Assembly (NCBI GenBank): GCA_032622095.1 | Contig: CP136065.1 | Span: 35,810,732-35,874,731, forward strand | Reading direction: 5' to 3' | Length of the DNA: 64,000 bases | Source of the DNA: Siphonodentalium dalli | Lineage: Eukaryota > Mollusca > Scaphopoda > Gadilida > Siphonodentaliidae | Part shown: one piece after another, positions 46,441 through 56,603 of the stretch | How positions within the stretch are numbered: the stretch's first letter is position 1 | How the letters are laid out: every line of letters begins with the position of its first letter | Position numbers and translations under genes: made by a program | Notes under the pieces: model-generated | What the model was told of the DNA's origin: nothing | The model's database searches: none | What the model saw: the letters and a program-made list of their open reading frames with translations, nothing else

Positions 46441-49400
46441 ACACCAAACTACCACCTAATGTCAAACTACCACCTAATGTCAAACTACCACCTAATGCCA
46501 AACTGCCACCTCACATCAAACTACCACCTCATGTCAAACTACCACCTCATGTCAAACTGCCACCTCACATCAAACTACCACCTCATGTCAAACTACCACC
46601 TCATGTCAAACTACCACCTCACGTCAAACTACCACCTAATGTCAAACTACCACCTAATGTCCAAACTACCACCTCACATCAAAATACCACCTAATGTCAA
46701 ACTACCACCTCATGTCAAACTACCACCTCACATCAAACTACCACCTCACATCACACTACCACCTCATGTCAAACTATCACCTCATGTCAAACTACCACCT
46801 CATGTCAAACTACCACCTCATGTCAAACTACCACCTCACATCAAACTACCACCTAATGTCAAACTACCACCTCATGTCAAACTACCACCTCACATCAAAC
46901 TACCACCTCACATCACACTACCACCTCATGTCAAACTATCACCTCATGTCAAACTATCACCTCATGTCAAACTACCACCTCACATCAAACTACCACCTAA
47001 TGTCAAACTACCACCTCATGTCAAACTACCACCTCACATCAAACTACCACCTCACATCACACTACCACCTCATGTCAAACTATCACCTCATGTCAAACTA
47101 CCACCTCATGTCAAACTACCACCTCATGTCAAGCTACCACCTCATGTCAAACTACCACCTCATGTCAAACTACCACCTCATGTCAAACTACCACCTCATG
47201 TCAAACTACCACCTCATGTCAAACTACCACCTCACGTCAAACTACCACCTCATGTCAAACTACCACCTCACGTCACACTACCACCTCATGTCACACTACC
47301 ACCTCACATCAAACTACCACCTCACATCAAACTACCACCTCACGTCAAACTACCACCTCACGTCAAACTACCACCTCATGTCAAACTACCACCTCATGTC
47401 AAACTACCACCTCGTGTCAAACTACCACCTCATGTCAAACTACCACCTCATGTCAAACTACCACCTCTCATCAAACTACCACCTCATGTCAAACTACCAC
47501 CTCATGTCAAACTACCACCTCACGTCAAACTACCATCTAATGTCAAACTACCACCTCATGTCAAACTACCACCTCATGTCAAACTACCACCTCACATCAA
47601 ACTACCACCTCACGTCAAACTACCACCTCACGTCAAACTACCACCTCACGTCAAACTACCACCTCATGTCAAACTACCACCTCATGTCAAACTACCACCT
47701 CACGTCAAACTACCACCTCATGTCAAACTACCACCTCATGTCAAACTACCACCTCACGTCAAACTACCACCTCATGTAAAACTACCACCTCACGTCAAAC
47801 TACCACCTCATGTCAAACTACAACCTCACGTCAAACTACCACCTCATGTCAAACTACCACCTCACGTCAAACTACCACCTCATGTCAAACGACCACCTCA
47901 TGTCAAACTACCACCTCATGTCAAACTACCACCTCATGTCAAACTACCCCATAATGTCAAACTACCACCTCATGTCACACTACCACCTAATGTCAAACTA
48001 CCACTTAATGTCAAACTACCACCTCACATCAAACTACCACCTCATGTCAAACTACCACCTCATGTCAAACTACCACCTCACGTCAAACTACCACCTCATG
48101 TCAAACTACCACCTCATGTCAAACTACCACCTCACGTCAAACTACCACCTCATGTAAAACTACCACCTCACGTCAAACTACCACCTCATGTCAAACTACA
48201 ACCTCACGTCAAACTACCACCTCATGTCAAACTACCACCTCACGTCAAACTACCACCTCATGTCAAACGACCACCTCATGTCAAACTACCACCTCATGTC
48301 AAACTACCACCTCATGTCAAACTACCCCATAATGTCAAACTACCACCTCATGTCAAACTACCACCTAATGTCAAACTACCACATAATGTCAAACTACCAC
48401 ATAATGTCAAACTACCATCTAATGTCAAACTACCACTTAATGTCAAACTACATGTACCACCTAATGTCAAACTACCACATAATGTCACACTACCACATAA
48501 TGTCAAACTACCACCTCATGTCAAACTACCACCTCATGTCAAACTACCACATAATGTCAAACTACCATCTAATGTCAAACTACCACCTAATGTCAAACTA
48601 CCACCTAATGTCAAACTACCATCTAATGTCAAACTACCACATAATGTTAAACTACCACCTCATGTCAAACTACCACATAATGTCAAACTACCATCTAATA
48701 TCAAACTACCACCTAATGTCAAACTACCATCTAATGTCAAACTACCACCTCATGTCAAACTACCACCTCATGTCAAACTACCACCTCATGTCAAACTACC
48801 ACCTCACGTCACACTACCACCTAATGTCAAACTACCATCTAATGTCAAACTACCACCTAATGTCAAACTACCACATAATGTCAAACTACCATCTAATGTC
48901 AAACTACCATCTAATGTCAAACTACCACATAATGTTAAACTACCACCTCATGTCAAACTACCACATAATGTCAAACTACCATCTAATATCAAACTACCAT
49001 CTAATGTCAAACTACCATCTAATGTCAAACTACCACCTAATGTCAAACTACCACATAATGTCAAACTACCACCTCATGTCAAACTACCACCTAATGTCAA
49101 ACTACCATCTAATGTCAAACTACCACCTAATGTTAAACTACCATCTAATGTCAAACTACCACCTCATGTCAAACTACCACCTCATGTCACACTACCACCT
49201 CATGTCAAACTACCACCTAATGTCAAACTACCACCTAATAACAAACTACCACCTTAAGTCAAACTACCACCTCATGTCAAACTACCCCATAATGTCAAAC
49301 TACCACCTCATGTCAAACTACCACCTCATGTCACACTACCACCTCATGTCAAACTACCACCTAATGTCAAACTACCACCTAATAACAAACTACCACCTAA

Positions 49401-51009
49401 TGTCAAACTACCACCTAATGTCAAACTACCACCTAATGTCAAACTACCACCTAATGTCAAACTACCACCTAATAACAAACTACCACCTTAAGTCAAACTA
49501 CCACCTCATGTCAAACTACCACATAATGTCAAACTACCATCTCATGTCAAACTACCACCTCATGTCACACTACCACCTCATGTCAAACTACCACCTAATG
49601 TCAAACTACCACCTTATGTCATACTACCACATAATGTCAAACTACCACCTCATGTCAAACTACCACCTCACGCCAAACTACCACCTCGTGTCAAACTACC
49701 ACATCATGTCATACTACCACCTCATGTCAAACTACCACCTCATGTCAAACTACCACCTAATGTCAAACTACCATCTAATGTCAAACTACCATCTAATGTC
49801 AAACTACCACCTCATGTCAAACTACCACCTCATGTCATACTACCACCTCATGTCAAACTACCACCTCATGTCAAACTACCACCTAATGTCAAACTACCAT
49901 CTAATGTCAAACTACCATCTAATGTCAAACTACCACCTCATGTCAAACTACCACCTCATGTCAACCTACCACCTCATGTCAACCTACCACCTCATGTCAA
50001 ACTACCACCTGTCAAACTACCACCTCATGTCAAACTACCACCCCATGTCAAACTACCACATCATGTCAAACTACCACCTAATGTCAAACTACCACCTAAT
50101 GTCAAACTACCACCTAATGTCAAACTACCACCTAATGTCAAACTACCACCTAATGTCAAACTACCACCTCATGTCAAACTACCACCCCATGTCAAACTAC
50201 CACCCCATGTCAAACTACCACATCATGTCAAACTACCACCCCATGTCAAACTACCACCTCATGTCAAACTACCACCCCATGTCAAACTACCACCCCATGT
50301 CAAACTACCACCCCATGTCAAACTACCACCTCATGTCAAACTACCACCCCATGTCAAACTACCACATCATGTCAAACTACCACCCCATGTCAAACTACCA
50401 CCTCATGTCAAACTACCACCCCATGTCAAACTACCACATCATGTCAAACTACCACCTAATGTCAAACTACCACCTCATGTCAAACTACCACCTCATGTCA
50501 AACTACCACCTAATGTCAAACTACCACCTAATGTCAAACTACCACCTAATGTCAAACTACCACCTCATGTCAAACTACCACCTCATGTCAAACTACCACC
50601 TCATGTCAAACTACCACCTCGTGTCAAACTACCACCTCATGTCAAACTACCACCTAATGTCAAACTACCGCCTCATGTCAAACTACCACCTCATGTCAAA
50701 CTACCACCTAATGTTAAACTGCCACCTAATGTCAAACTACCACCTAATGTCAAACTACCACCTAATGTCAAACTACCACCTCATGTCAAACTACCACCCA
50801 ATGTCAAACTACCACATCATGTCAAACTACCACCTCATGTCAAACTACCACACTACCACCTCATGTCAAACTACCACCTCATGTCAAACTACCACCTCAT
50901 GTCAAACTACCACCTCATGTCAAACTACCACCTCATGTCAAACTACCACCTCATGTCAAACTACCACCTCACGTCAAACTACCACCTCATGTCAAACTAC
51001 CACCTCATG
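46441..51009. repeat. Degenerate right edge of the 18-bp satellite
   Basis: Units are still 18 bp but the higher-order blocks fade and private variants become frequent: TACCCCATAATG near 47946 and 48325, a 24-bp unit with CTACATGTACC near 48448, AATAACAAAC near 49231, 49381 and 49471, ACCTTAAGTC near 49253 and 49488, TCAACCTACC near 49971, a 15-bp unit CCACCTGTCAAACTA near 50005 and a truncated unit CCACACTACC near 50848. A duplication of about 380 bp is visible (47770-47960 resembles 48150-48340, both with CAAACTACAACC and CAAACGACC). A run of CCCCATG units fills 50035-50450. Confidence 0.85.
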
Positions 51010-51091
51010 CCCGTTATTCCGTTCAATGTAGGAGTTAAGTGGAAGTCTTAAGTGGTAAAAAACAACAAAAGAAAGACCAATTGAAGACCAA
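51010..51091. other. 82-bp unique spacer between two tandem arrays
   Basis: The 18-bp satellite stops inside a unit at about 51009 and is followed by non-repetitive sequence (CCGTTATTCCGTTC onward) before the 28-bp array begins. There is no visible target-site duplication or inverted repeat at the junction. Confidence 0.7.
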
Positions 51092-51548
51092 ACGAATGTC
51101 TGTCCGTCGGGGCGTCTTTACGAATGGTTGTCCGTCGTGGCGTCTTTACGAATGGCTGTCCGTTGGGGCGTCTTAACGAATGGCTGTGCCGTCGGGGCGT
51201 CTTTACGAATGGCTGTCCGTCGGGACGTCTTTACGAATGGCTGTCCGTCGGGACGTCTTTACGAATGGCTGTCCGTCGGGACGTCTTTACGAATGGCTGT
51301 CCGTCGGGGCGTCTTTACGAATGGTTGTCCGCCGGGGCGTCTTTATGAATGGCTGTCCGTCGGGGCGTCTTTACGAATGGCTGTCCGCCGGGGCGTCTTT
51401 ATGAATGGCTGTCCGTCGGGGCGTCTTTACGAATGTCTGTCCGTCGGGGCGTCTTTACGAATGGCTGTCCGTCGTGGCGTCTTTACGAATGTCTGTCCGT
51501 CGGGGCGTCTTTACGAATGGCTGTCCGTCGGGACGTCTTTATGAATGG
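51092..51548. repeat. CpG-dense 28-bp minisatellite, about 16 copies
   Basis: The unit begins GTCCGTCGGGGCG and ends TCTTTACGAATGGCT or a close variant, 28 bp in all, with four CpGs. Variants include GGGACG for GGGGCG, CGTGGCG, CCGCCGGGG, GAATGTCT and TTTATGAATG; one unit near 51186 is 29 bp (GTGCCGTCGG). As 28 is not a multiple of 3, successive copies change frame and all three forward frames stay open for a while; this is a property of the unit, not evidence of coding. Confidence 0.93.
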
Positions 51549-52030
51549 TATGTTGTAGGACTTTTCTCTGGCTCATGAGACTTTTTGAAAGTCCCACAAT
51601 TGTGATGTATATTGTCTCATTATTATGTTTCATAAACATGATACAATTTTATTCAGACAAAAGTCTTAGTACCCTATGAACATCTTTTGATATGGACATC
51701 TTTGGACACTCCTGGGCAGATACCTTCAAAGAGCCTTCAGAAAGTCCCATAAACCGATAAAAGTCCCAGAACATGCTTGGTCACTTTCGAATTTTCCTCT
51801 AAGTTGTCGGAGTTATGGCCCTTTTTGTGCCATTTTGTTTTTGTGTTTTTTTGTTTCGGGGATGATAACATTAGTTTTGGATCTTCAGTCGCCTTGAAAC
51901 TTAGTATTTTGTGATTTAGTCCCAAAAGAGGAAGTTCGGAAGAACAGAACATGGAAGTCCCATAACTCTTGTCGAAGTTCCCACAAACTGGAAGTCCCAT
52001 AACTACCATTTCATCAGTCGGGGCGCATCT
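51549..52030. other. Non-coding, with dispersed AAGTCCCAYAA motifs
   Basis: No gene is recognisable. The motif AAGTCCCA(C/T)AA or close variants occurs near 51588, 51741, 51763, 51953 and 51990. The piece GAGTTATGGCCCTTTTTG (near 51811) resembles wording I recall from dispersed bivalve repeats. Near 52017 the string AGTCGGGGCGCATCTGTCCGT looks like a diverged single unit of the 28-bp array 470 bp upstream. Confidence 0.5.
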
Positions 52031-52035
52031 GTCCG

Positions 52036-52392
52036 TATACATATGTCTGATGTCTGTTCATATCATAACTTGAACAGCAGTGTTTATATCTCACTACTAC
52101 GAGGACATTCAATTGAGTGTTCAAACGTTTTGTTAGGATTTTCCGTTCTAGAGTTATTGATCTTTGATAATATGGTAATGTTGGCTTCAACAGTAGTGCT
52201 CGGATCTAAATGACATTTGGTATGGCTGTTCACTACTGAGAGGAAATGCAATAGATGTTTCAATCGTTTTGTTCGGATAATCCATTCTATAGAGTTTATC
52301 ATCTTTGTTTATCTGGAGATGTTGGCTTTTTGGTCCGTCCGATGTCTGTTCAGGCCATAACTTGAACAGTATTACTCGGATCTCGAAATTAT
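52036..52392 (-). repeat. Two inverted copies of the 174-bp dispersed repeat
   Basis: Read on the minus strand, this stretch matches the 174-bp units at 54010-54880: common strings include CAAAGATGATAAACTC, GTCCGTCCGATGTCTG (plus-strand wording) and the CTGTTCAAGTTATG core. There are about two units, the first more diverged. The orientation is opposite to the five-unit array 1.6 kb away, so the two can pair as a large imperfect inverted repeat. Confidence 0.75.
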
Positions 52393-52474
52393 GAATTATA
52401 CCTATTCTCTGCTCCTGGAGAAATTATGAATTATGAATTATACTTATATCACCCTGATTAAGTTATATATACCA

Positions 52475-52757
52475 TGGTGCTGTTAAGAAAATGTACTGTT
52501 ATTATTTCTTAAGTTGTCATTTTCACGGCATTTGGCCAATCTAAACGAATGGAGGAAAAACCATTATGTTTATAAAATATTCATATATGTTTTTAAATAT
52601 TTAATTAATGACATGTTTGGTTGTTGCATTATTAAATATTTAAAAAATATATGTTCTTGAATGTTTCCTACAGAAACGTCTCTTTTCTCTTGGATTAGCC
52701 AAACACCGTAAAATTTACTTCATGAAAAATAACGGTACTTGTTCGTAACATCATCGC
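52475..52757. mobile_element. Palindromic fold-back / MITE-like element of about 280 bp
   Basis: The left half and the reverse complement of the right half align over about 130 nt: outer part GGTGCTGTTAAGAAAATGTAC against GATGATGTTACGAACAAGTAC, middle part CACGGCATTTGGCCAATCTAA against TACGGTGTTTGGCTAATCCAA, and inner part CATATATGTTTTTAAATATT against CATATATTTTTTAAATATT. The centre lies near 52616. No open frame is inside. I could not define a target-site duplication, so the exact ends are uncertain. Confidence 0.7.
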
Positions 52758-53211
52758 TTTGCCCTACCAGAATAATAGCAATACCAAAATCATATATATA
52801 ACAAATTAGCAGGAACACGTATAACAAGTGTTGTTTCTCTGTGACAACACACGAAGGAGTTGTGTTATGTTGCACATACGTTGTTTGGAAATAGAACATA
52901 GCTGACTGACTACTGGATAATATTTCCCGCCTCGAGTACTTATAAAATTAATCAGTTCATATCTGATTTGTTTTCAATCTAAACCTCCCTGTTATCTCTT
53001 TCCTGACTTGCAGTATAAAGATGTCATTCAACACAGTACGATGATTCCACCAGTGTAGATTGGCCCAAGTAATTATATGCATCGACTCTCGGTGGAGGAA
53101 TCATTGCCGTTTATTTATCGGCGAAAATTGTTCCCGAATTGAGTAGTTAGTGTTTACATTGGCGCGTATAGTAAACAGTAGTTGAATGCCACATTCATTC
53201 AGTATAATATT
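52758..53211. other. Intergenic, nothing recognised
   Basis: AT-rich sequence without a convincing reading frame, RNA gene or repeat longer than the short AT tracts. Confidence 0.5.
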
Positions 53212-53405
53212 GGGGTAGTGCACGGTTATTCACTTATTAGTTTGATTTATGGAATACGTAATATGGAAGATTGGATAGGATAGGTCGGTGTACAGGGATA
53301 TATGCATATATAGGGATAGTGCCCGGTTATTCACTTATAGGTTTGATTCATGGAATAATTAATTTGGAAGATTGGATATGATATGTAGATGTATATGAAC
53401 ACTAA
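53212..53405. repeat. 101-bp tandem duplication
   Basis: The string TAGTGCACGGTTATTCACTT at 53216 recurs as TAGTGCCCGGTTATTCACTT at 53317, and the similarity continues through GTTTGATT(T/C)ATGGAATA to GGAAGATTGGATA. The copies differ at about one base in eight, so the duplication is not recent. Confidence 0.8.
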
Positions 53406-53744
53406 TTAAAGATATACAGGATTTATTTATAAAGATATATCCAAATAAATGGTGTTAAGAATATACATGTACATGAATAACATAAAATACAAAACACATC
53501 ATTGTATACTTGATCAATTCAATTACATATGCACAAATACGTGCGCGGCCAAAACAAGATTTGATAATCAAGTAGTTAAACGAACGTAGCTCATTTGAAC
53601 ATCTAAATACGTAATTTGAAAGAATTTATAAGAAATGTCGATACATACACGAAAATTAAATCAAGACCTATGTGATTCATATATTCTGAAAACCTTATCA
53701 AAGTTATTACGGTGTGTTAAGAAAGTATATTAATTATATTTAAC
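53406..53744. other. Intergenic, nothing recognised
   Basis: AT-rich, many stops in all frames, no visible repeat or gene. Confidence 0.5.
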
Positions 53745-53748
53745 GAGA

Positions 53749-54009
53749 GATGGACTGTCGTCCGCTACACACCCCTTGTGGCATACCGCCTAGTGTGGGC
53801 ATACCCATAACCTGTGACTGATATACTCAGACATACGGACTGTAAAGTAAGCATTTAAAAAATCGGACGGACCAAAAAGCCAACATTTCCAAACAAGTGA
53901 TGGACTGTCGTCCGGTGCATACCCCCTCGTGGCATACCGCCTCGTGTGGGCATATCTATAACTTATGAGGGCTATACTCAGACAGATGGACCCAAACACC
54001 AGCATTTGC
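53749..54009. repeat. Two 150-bp tandem units at the left of a compound element
   Basis: GATGGACTGTCGTCCG starts at 53749 and again at 53899; both copies continue with a CACCCC(T/C)(T/C)GTGGCATACCGCC string, GTGTGGGCATA and ATACTCAGACA. The first copy ends with the GGACCAAAAAGCCAACATTT junction also found in the adjoining 174-bp units, so both belong to one composite element. Confidence 0.8.
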
Positions 54010-54881
54010 ATATAAACAAAGATGAGTAACTATAGAATAATAAAAACAAAACAAACATTTGAATGTGCCATTAAATGTCCTCGTAGTGGTGAACATCCAT
54101 ACAAAATTTCATTGAGATCCGAGCATTACTGTTCAAGTTATGAGCTGAACAGACATTGGATGGACAAAACAACCAACATCTCCAGATAAACAAAGATGAA
54201 TAACTCTAGAATGGAAAAGCAGAACATAACAATGGAACCCTCTATTGAATGTCCTTATAGTAGTGAACATCCATACCAAATTTCATTGAGATCCCAGCAC
54301 AACTGTTGAAGTTACGGCATGAACAGACACCAGACGGACCAAAAAGCCAACATTTCCAGATAAACAAAGATGTATAACTCTAGAATGGAAAATCCGAACA
54401 AAACAATGGAACCCTCTTTTTAATGTCCTCATAGTAGTGAACATCCATTCCAAATTTCATTGAGATAACAGCAAACTGTGGAAGTTACGACATGAACAGT
54501 CACCAGACGGACCAAAAAGCCAACATTTCCAGATAAGCAAAGATGAATAACTCCAGAATGAAAAATCCGAACAAAACAATGGAACCCTCTTTTTAATGTC
54601 CTCATAGTAATGAACAGCCATATATAATTTCATTGAGATCCCAGCACAACTGTTGAAGTTATGACACGAACAGACACCAGACGGACCAAAAAGCCAACAT
54701 TTCCAGATAAACAAAGATGAATAACTCTAGAATGGAAAATCCGAACAAAACGATGGAACCCTCTATTTAATGTCCTCACTCATAGTAGTGAACATCCATG
54801 CTTAATTTTTTTGAGATCCGAGCACTACTGTTCAAGTTATGACATGAACAGACATCGAACGGACGGACCGGTGCAAAACAG
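54010..54881 (+). repeat. Five 174-bp tandem units of a dispersed element
   Basis: AGATAAACAAAGATGAATAAC or close forms occur at about 54010, 54184, 54358, 54531 and 54705, giving a regular period of 173-174 bp. Each unit then has TAGAATGGAAAA, CAAAACAATGGAACCCTC, TGTCCTCATAGTAGTGAACA, CATTGAGATCC, CTGTT(C/G)AAGTTATG and GACGGACCAAAAAGCCAAC. Two units in the opposite orientation are near 52.2 kb. The short reverse-strand open frames here merely reflect the repeat. Confidence 0.9.
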
Positions 54882-54911
54882 TATACCCCTCTTTTTAAAA
54901 AAGGGGGTATA
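54882..54911. other. Terminal hairpin of the compound element
   Basis: TATACCCCTCTTTTT is followed directly by AAAAAAGGGGGTATA. The 15-nt arms pair except for one C-A mismatch and one G-T pair, with almost no loop. It lies immediately right of the last 174-bp unit. Confidence 0.8.
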
Positions 54912-56030
54912 ATTACAAAACATGGATAATCAGATAAACTTTCTTTTGTTCATTGTTGATTGTTCTCCAATTTTTTTTTTTAACAAATTTCGCATGTTGA
55001 ACAATTGTTATGCAAACAAAACTGTTAATATTGTTTATAAGCTAAGGCAACAATTAAGCTGTAATAGGGCCAAACATATCTACATATGTACAATCAATTT
55101 ATATAAGAAATTTATCATACATTAACAAGTATCATATAACATTTTCTTAACAAACTCACCATAACACTATAACTAAGACACAACCATGCATATATATAAT
55201 CCACAACACTTATCCATTTTATATCTTACCTTGCAATAAAATATCGCCTTCATGTGCATACCTCAATGCATGTTACAGTGATTTGTCAACAAACATCGCT
55301 ACTCGTGTAGATTTTAGTCTGAATAAGATTTTCAGAATATTTTTGCAATGCCTTAACATTTTCCAATATTTACCATCAAGTTTTGATTAATCTTCGGTAA
55401 TTTATTGGACTGACTTGTCCTTTACAGGACAGTAATATTCATGGTTTGACATCCGAAGTCTCATGCATCATTGGACATATATTAATAATGAAAATAAGAA
55501 TAAAGTAAATATATTGTTTCATATACTTGTTGACTCTAGTTGTTTTACAGACGTTTATGTTATTTCAGTGAGTCCCTTTAATTCACGAATACAGTCCCAA
55601 TACAAAGCATGCAGGGGTGGCTTGAGTGTCTCCTTTGGGGTGTCCACCTTAGAATTTCCAACGCCACCCCATTGAAGAACTGGTTACTAAAATTGGAAAT
55701 TTCCAACATACCAACCATATGGTTGCAACTTTTCATATGATTCCATTTCAGTCCAAATATTTGACCGAAATAGCCGAATATAGGAAAATAACTGGCTCTG
55801 AGTCTAACATAAAACAATTTGAAAACCAACACATTTCACACTAAATACCGGTTGAAATATTACAATATCAGGAAAAAATCAACTTAGACATCTCGAACTA
55901 ATATGCCAGGCTTGAATTTTTCAAGTGTTGAAAAGTTTGGCCAAAGTTGTAACACAACCCACCCTGTCGCAACGTCCCTGTTCCGTCGTTCTTGGAAATA
56001 ACATAATTCGGCTACCGTCATATAGTACCC
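54912..56030. other. Intergenic, nothing recognised
   Basis: AT-rich sequence. The open frames here are under 90 codons and overlap in opposite directions (for example around 55.5-55.8 kb); none shows a domain I recognise. Confidence 0.5.
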
Positions 56031-56230
56031 ACCCAGCAGTGTATCAAATTTCACGTAACTGTCATGAAGTATTAATACACTCAACAGTGTAGCAAACTGT
56101 ACATCACTGTAATTAATTATTTATCCACCCACCAGTTTACACACCTACAAGTGTAGTTGTCAGGCATAAGTTATCTACCCGATCAGTGTTGCACACGTTT
56201 CACTTACATGTATGTGATTTGTGAAGGAGT
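56031..56230. repeat. Degenerate ~50-bp repeat, about four units
   Basis: Units begin AGCAGTGTATC (56034), AACAGTGTAGC (about 56083), CCAGTTTACAC (about 56131) and TCAGTGTTGCAC (about 56182) and tend to end in ATCCACCC, TCTACCC. The match between copies is weak, so this may be partly coincidence. Confidence 0.35.
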
Positions 56231-56382
56231 TGTTACCTTCAATATACATCAATCCCTGTCCAGATTGAATCGTCGGACATATATGTAGTACCATGGCCGT
56301 GTTGCTAACTGATAATTTGCCTGACCTGGTATAGCAGGCTTGTGTCGTAATACATGCACATGATGTTCTTCACACATTTCGC

Positions 56383-56510
56383 AGCTGACCCAAGTCTGAT
56401 TTAATAGAGTTATTCCGATTATATATTATCACGAAGCACATTCTGATGGGCCATTACTTATATTACGGAGCGACTACGTTGTCCGTGATGATACAATTTC
56501 ATCACTTTGT
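56383..56510 (-). pseudogene. Broken copy of the 3' end of the TRIM-like gene
   Basis: Plus-strand strings TATTACGGAGCGACTACGTT (56461) and CAGCTGACCC (56392) repeat those of the intact gene at 56706 and 56607. On the minus strand the copy encodes a G-Q-R-S-R-S-V-I stretch like the GKRSRSVIS of the gene, but then has TAA where the gene has TCA, carries a one-base shift upstream of it and a deletion of about 30 bp, and ends with N-S-I-K-S-x-x-G-Q-L without the stop. It corresponds to roughly the last 50 codons. It is a non-functional tandem duplicate, now in the 3' flank or 3' UTR of the gene. An ATTAAA at 56405-56400 (minus strand) inside it could serve as a polyadenylation signal, which is only a possibility. 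Confidence 0.75.
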
Positions 56511-56603
56511 GTGACTTGATGCATTTCAAACGGATGAGTTGACCCTCTAAATATAGAAATTGTTCCTAGAACATATATGTCCGGGAACTTCTCTACATAT
56601 ATA

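Larger units (their letters stand above)
1..51009. repeat. 51-kb satellite of an 18-bp unit with nested higher-order structure
   Basis: Head-to-tail 18-bp units with consensus CCACCTAATGTCAAACTA fill the whole interval, about 2,830 copies, and the left end runs off the window. Most variation is at a few positions: TAATG/TCATG, CAAACTA/CACACTA, CATGTC/CACGTC/CACATC, CCACCT/CCATCT/CCAGCT/ACACCT. Rare units are 19 bp (GTCC instead of GTC), 17 bp or 15 bp. The plus strand is extremely G-poor (1 G in 18, 6 C). Two forward frames (MSNYHL and KLPPNV/KLPPHV) never meet a stop in the consensus; a third forward frame is closed by TAA in TAATG units, and the single usable reverse frame (TLGGSL) is closed by TGA in TCATG units. 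A marker unit with CACCACATG followed by a TAACACCTC junction recurs near 1471, 4891, 5937, 8727, 9735, 11679, 16291, 21392, 24461, 25486, 28351, 33791, 36529, 37553, 40827, 43046 and 44070. I see no gene inside. Confidence 0.98.
53749..54911. mobile_element. Compound non-autonomous element with tandem core (Pearl/Helentron-like candidate)
   Basis: The two 150-bp units, the five 174-bp units and a terminal hairpin together look like one insertion of about 1.16 kb. Non-autonomous elements of bivalves known as Pearl, and Helentron-derived elements, have this plan of a tandem core and a short palindrome near one end; that comparison is from general knowledge. There is no transposase or Rep/helicase frame, no clear terminal inverted repeat and no defined target site, so the class remains open. 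Confidence 0.45.

Noticed and set aside
1-51009. Dozens of long forward open frames (MSNYHL and KLPPHV types) as genes for repetitive proteins
   Set aside because: They follow from an 18-bp unit with two stop-free frames. No start context, introns, signal peptide or codon constraint is visible, and frame slips occur at fixed block positions without regard to reading frame.
1-51009. CRISPR array
   Set aside because: The repeats are contiguous with no unique spacers, and the window is eukaryotic in character with no cas genes.
51124-51558. Four overlapping frames in the 28-bp array as small proteins
   Set aside because: All three forward frames are open because the unit lacks stops and 28 is not a multiple of 3; the predicted peptides are the same repeat in permuted frames.
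53790-54714. Minus-strand frames of 73 and 85 codons
   Set aside because: They lie within the 150-bp and 174-bp tandem units and repeat the same peptide (WKCWLFGPS) once per unit.
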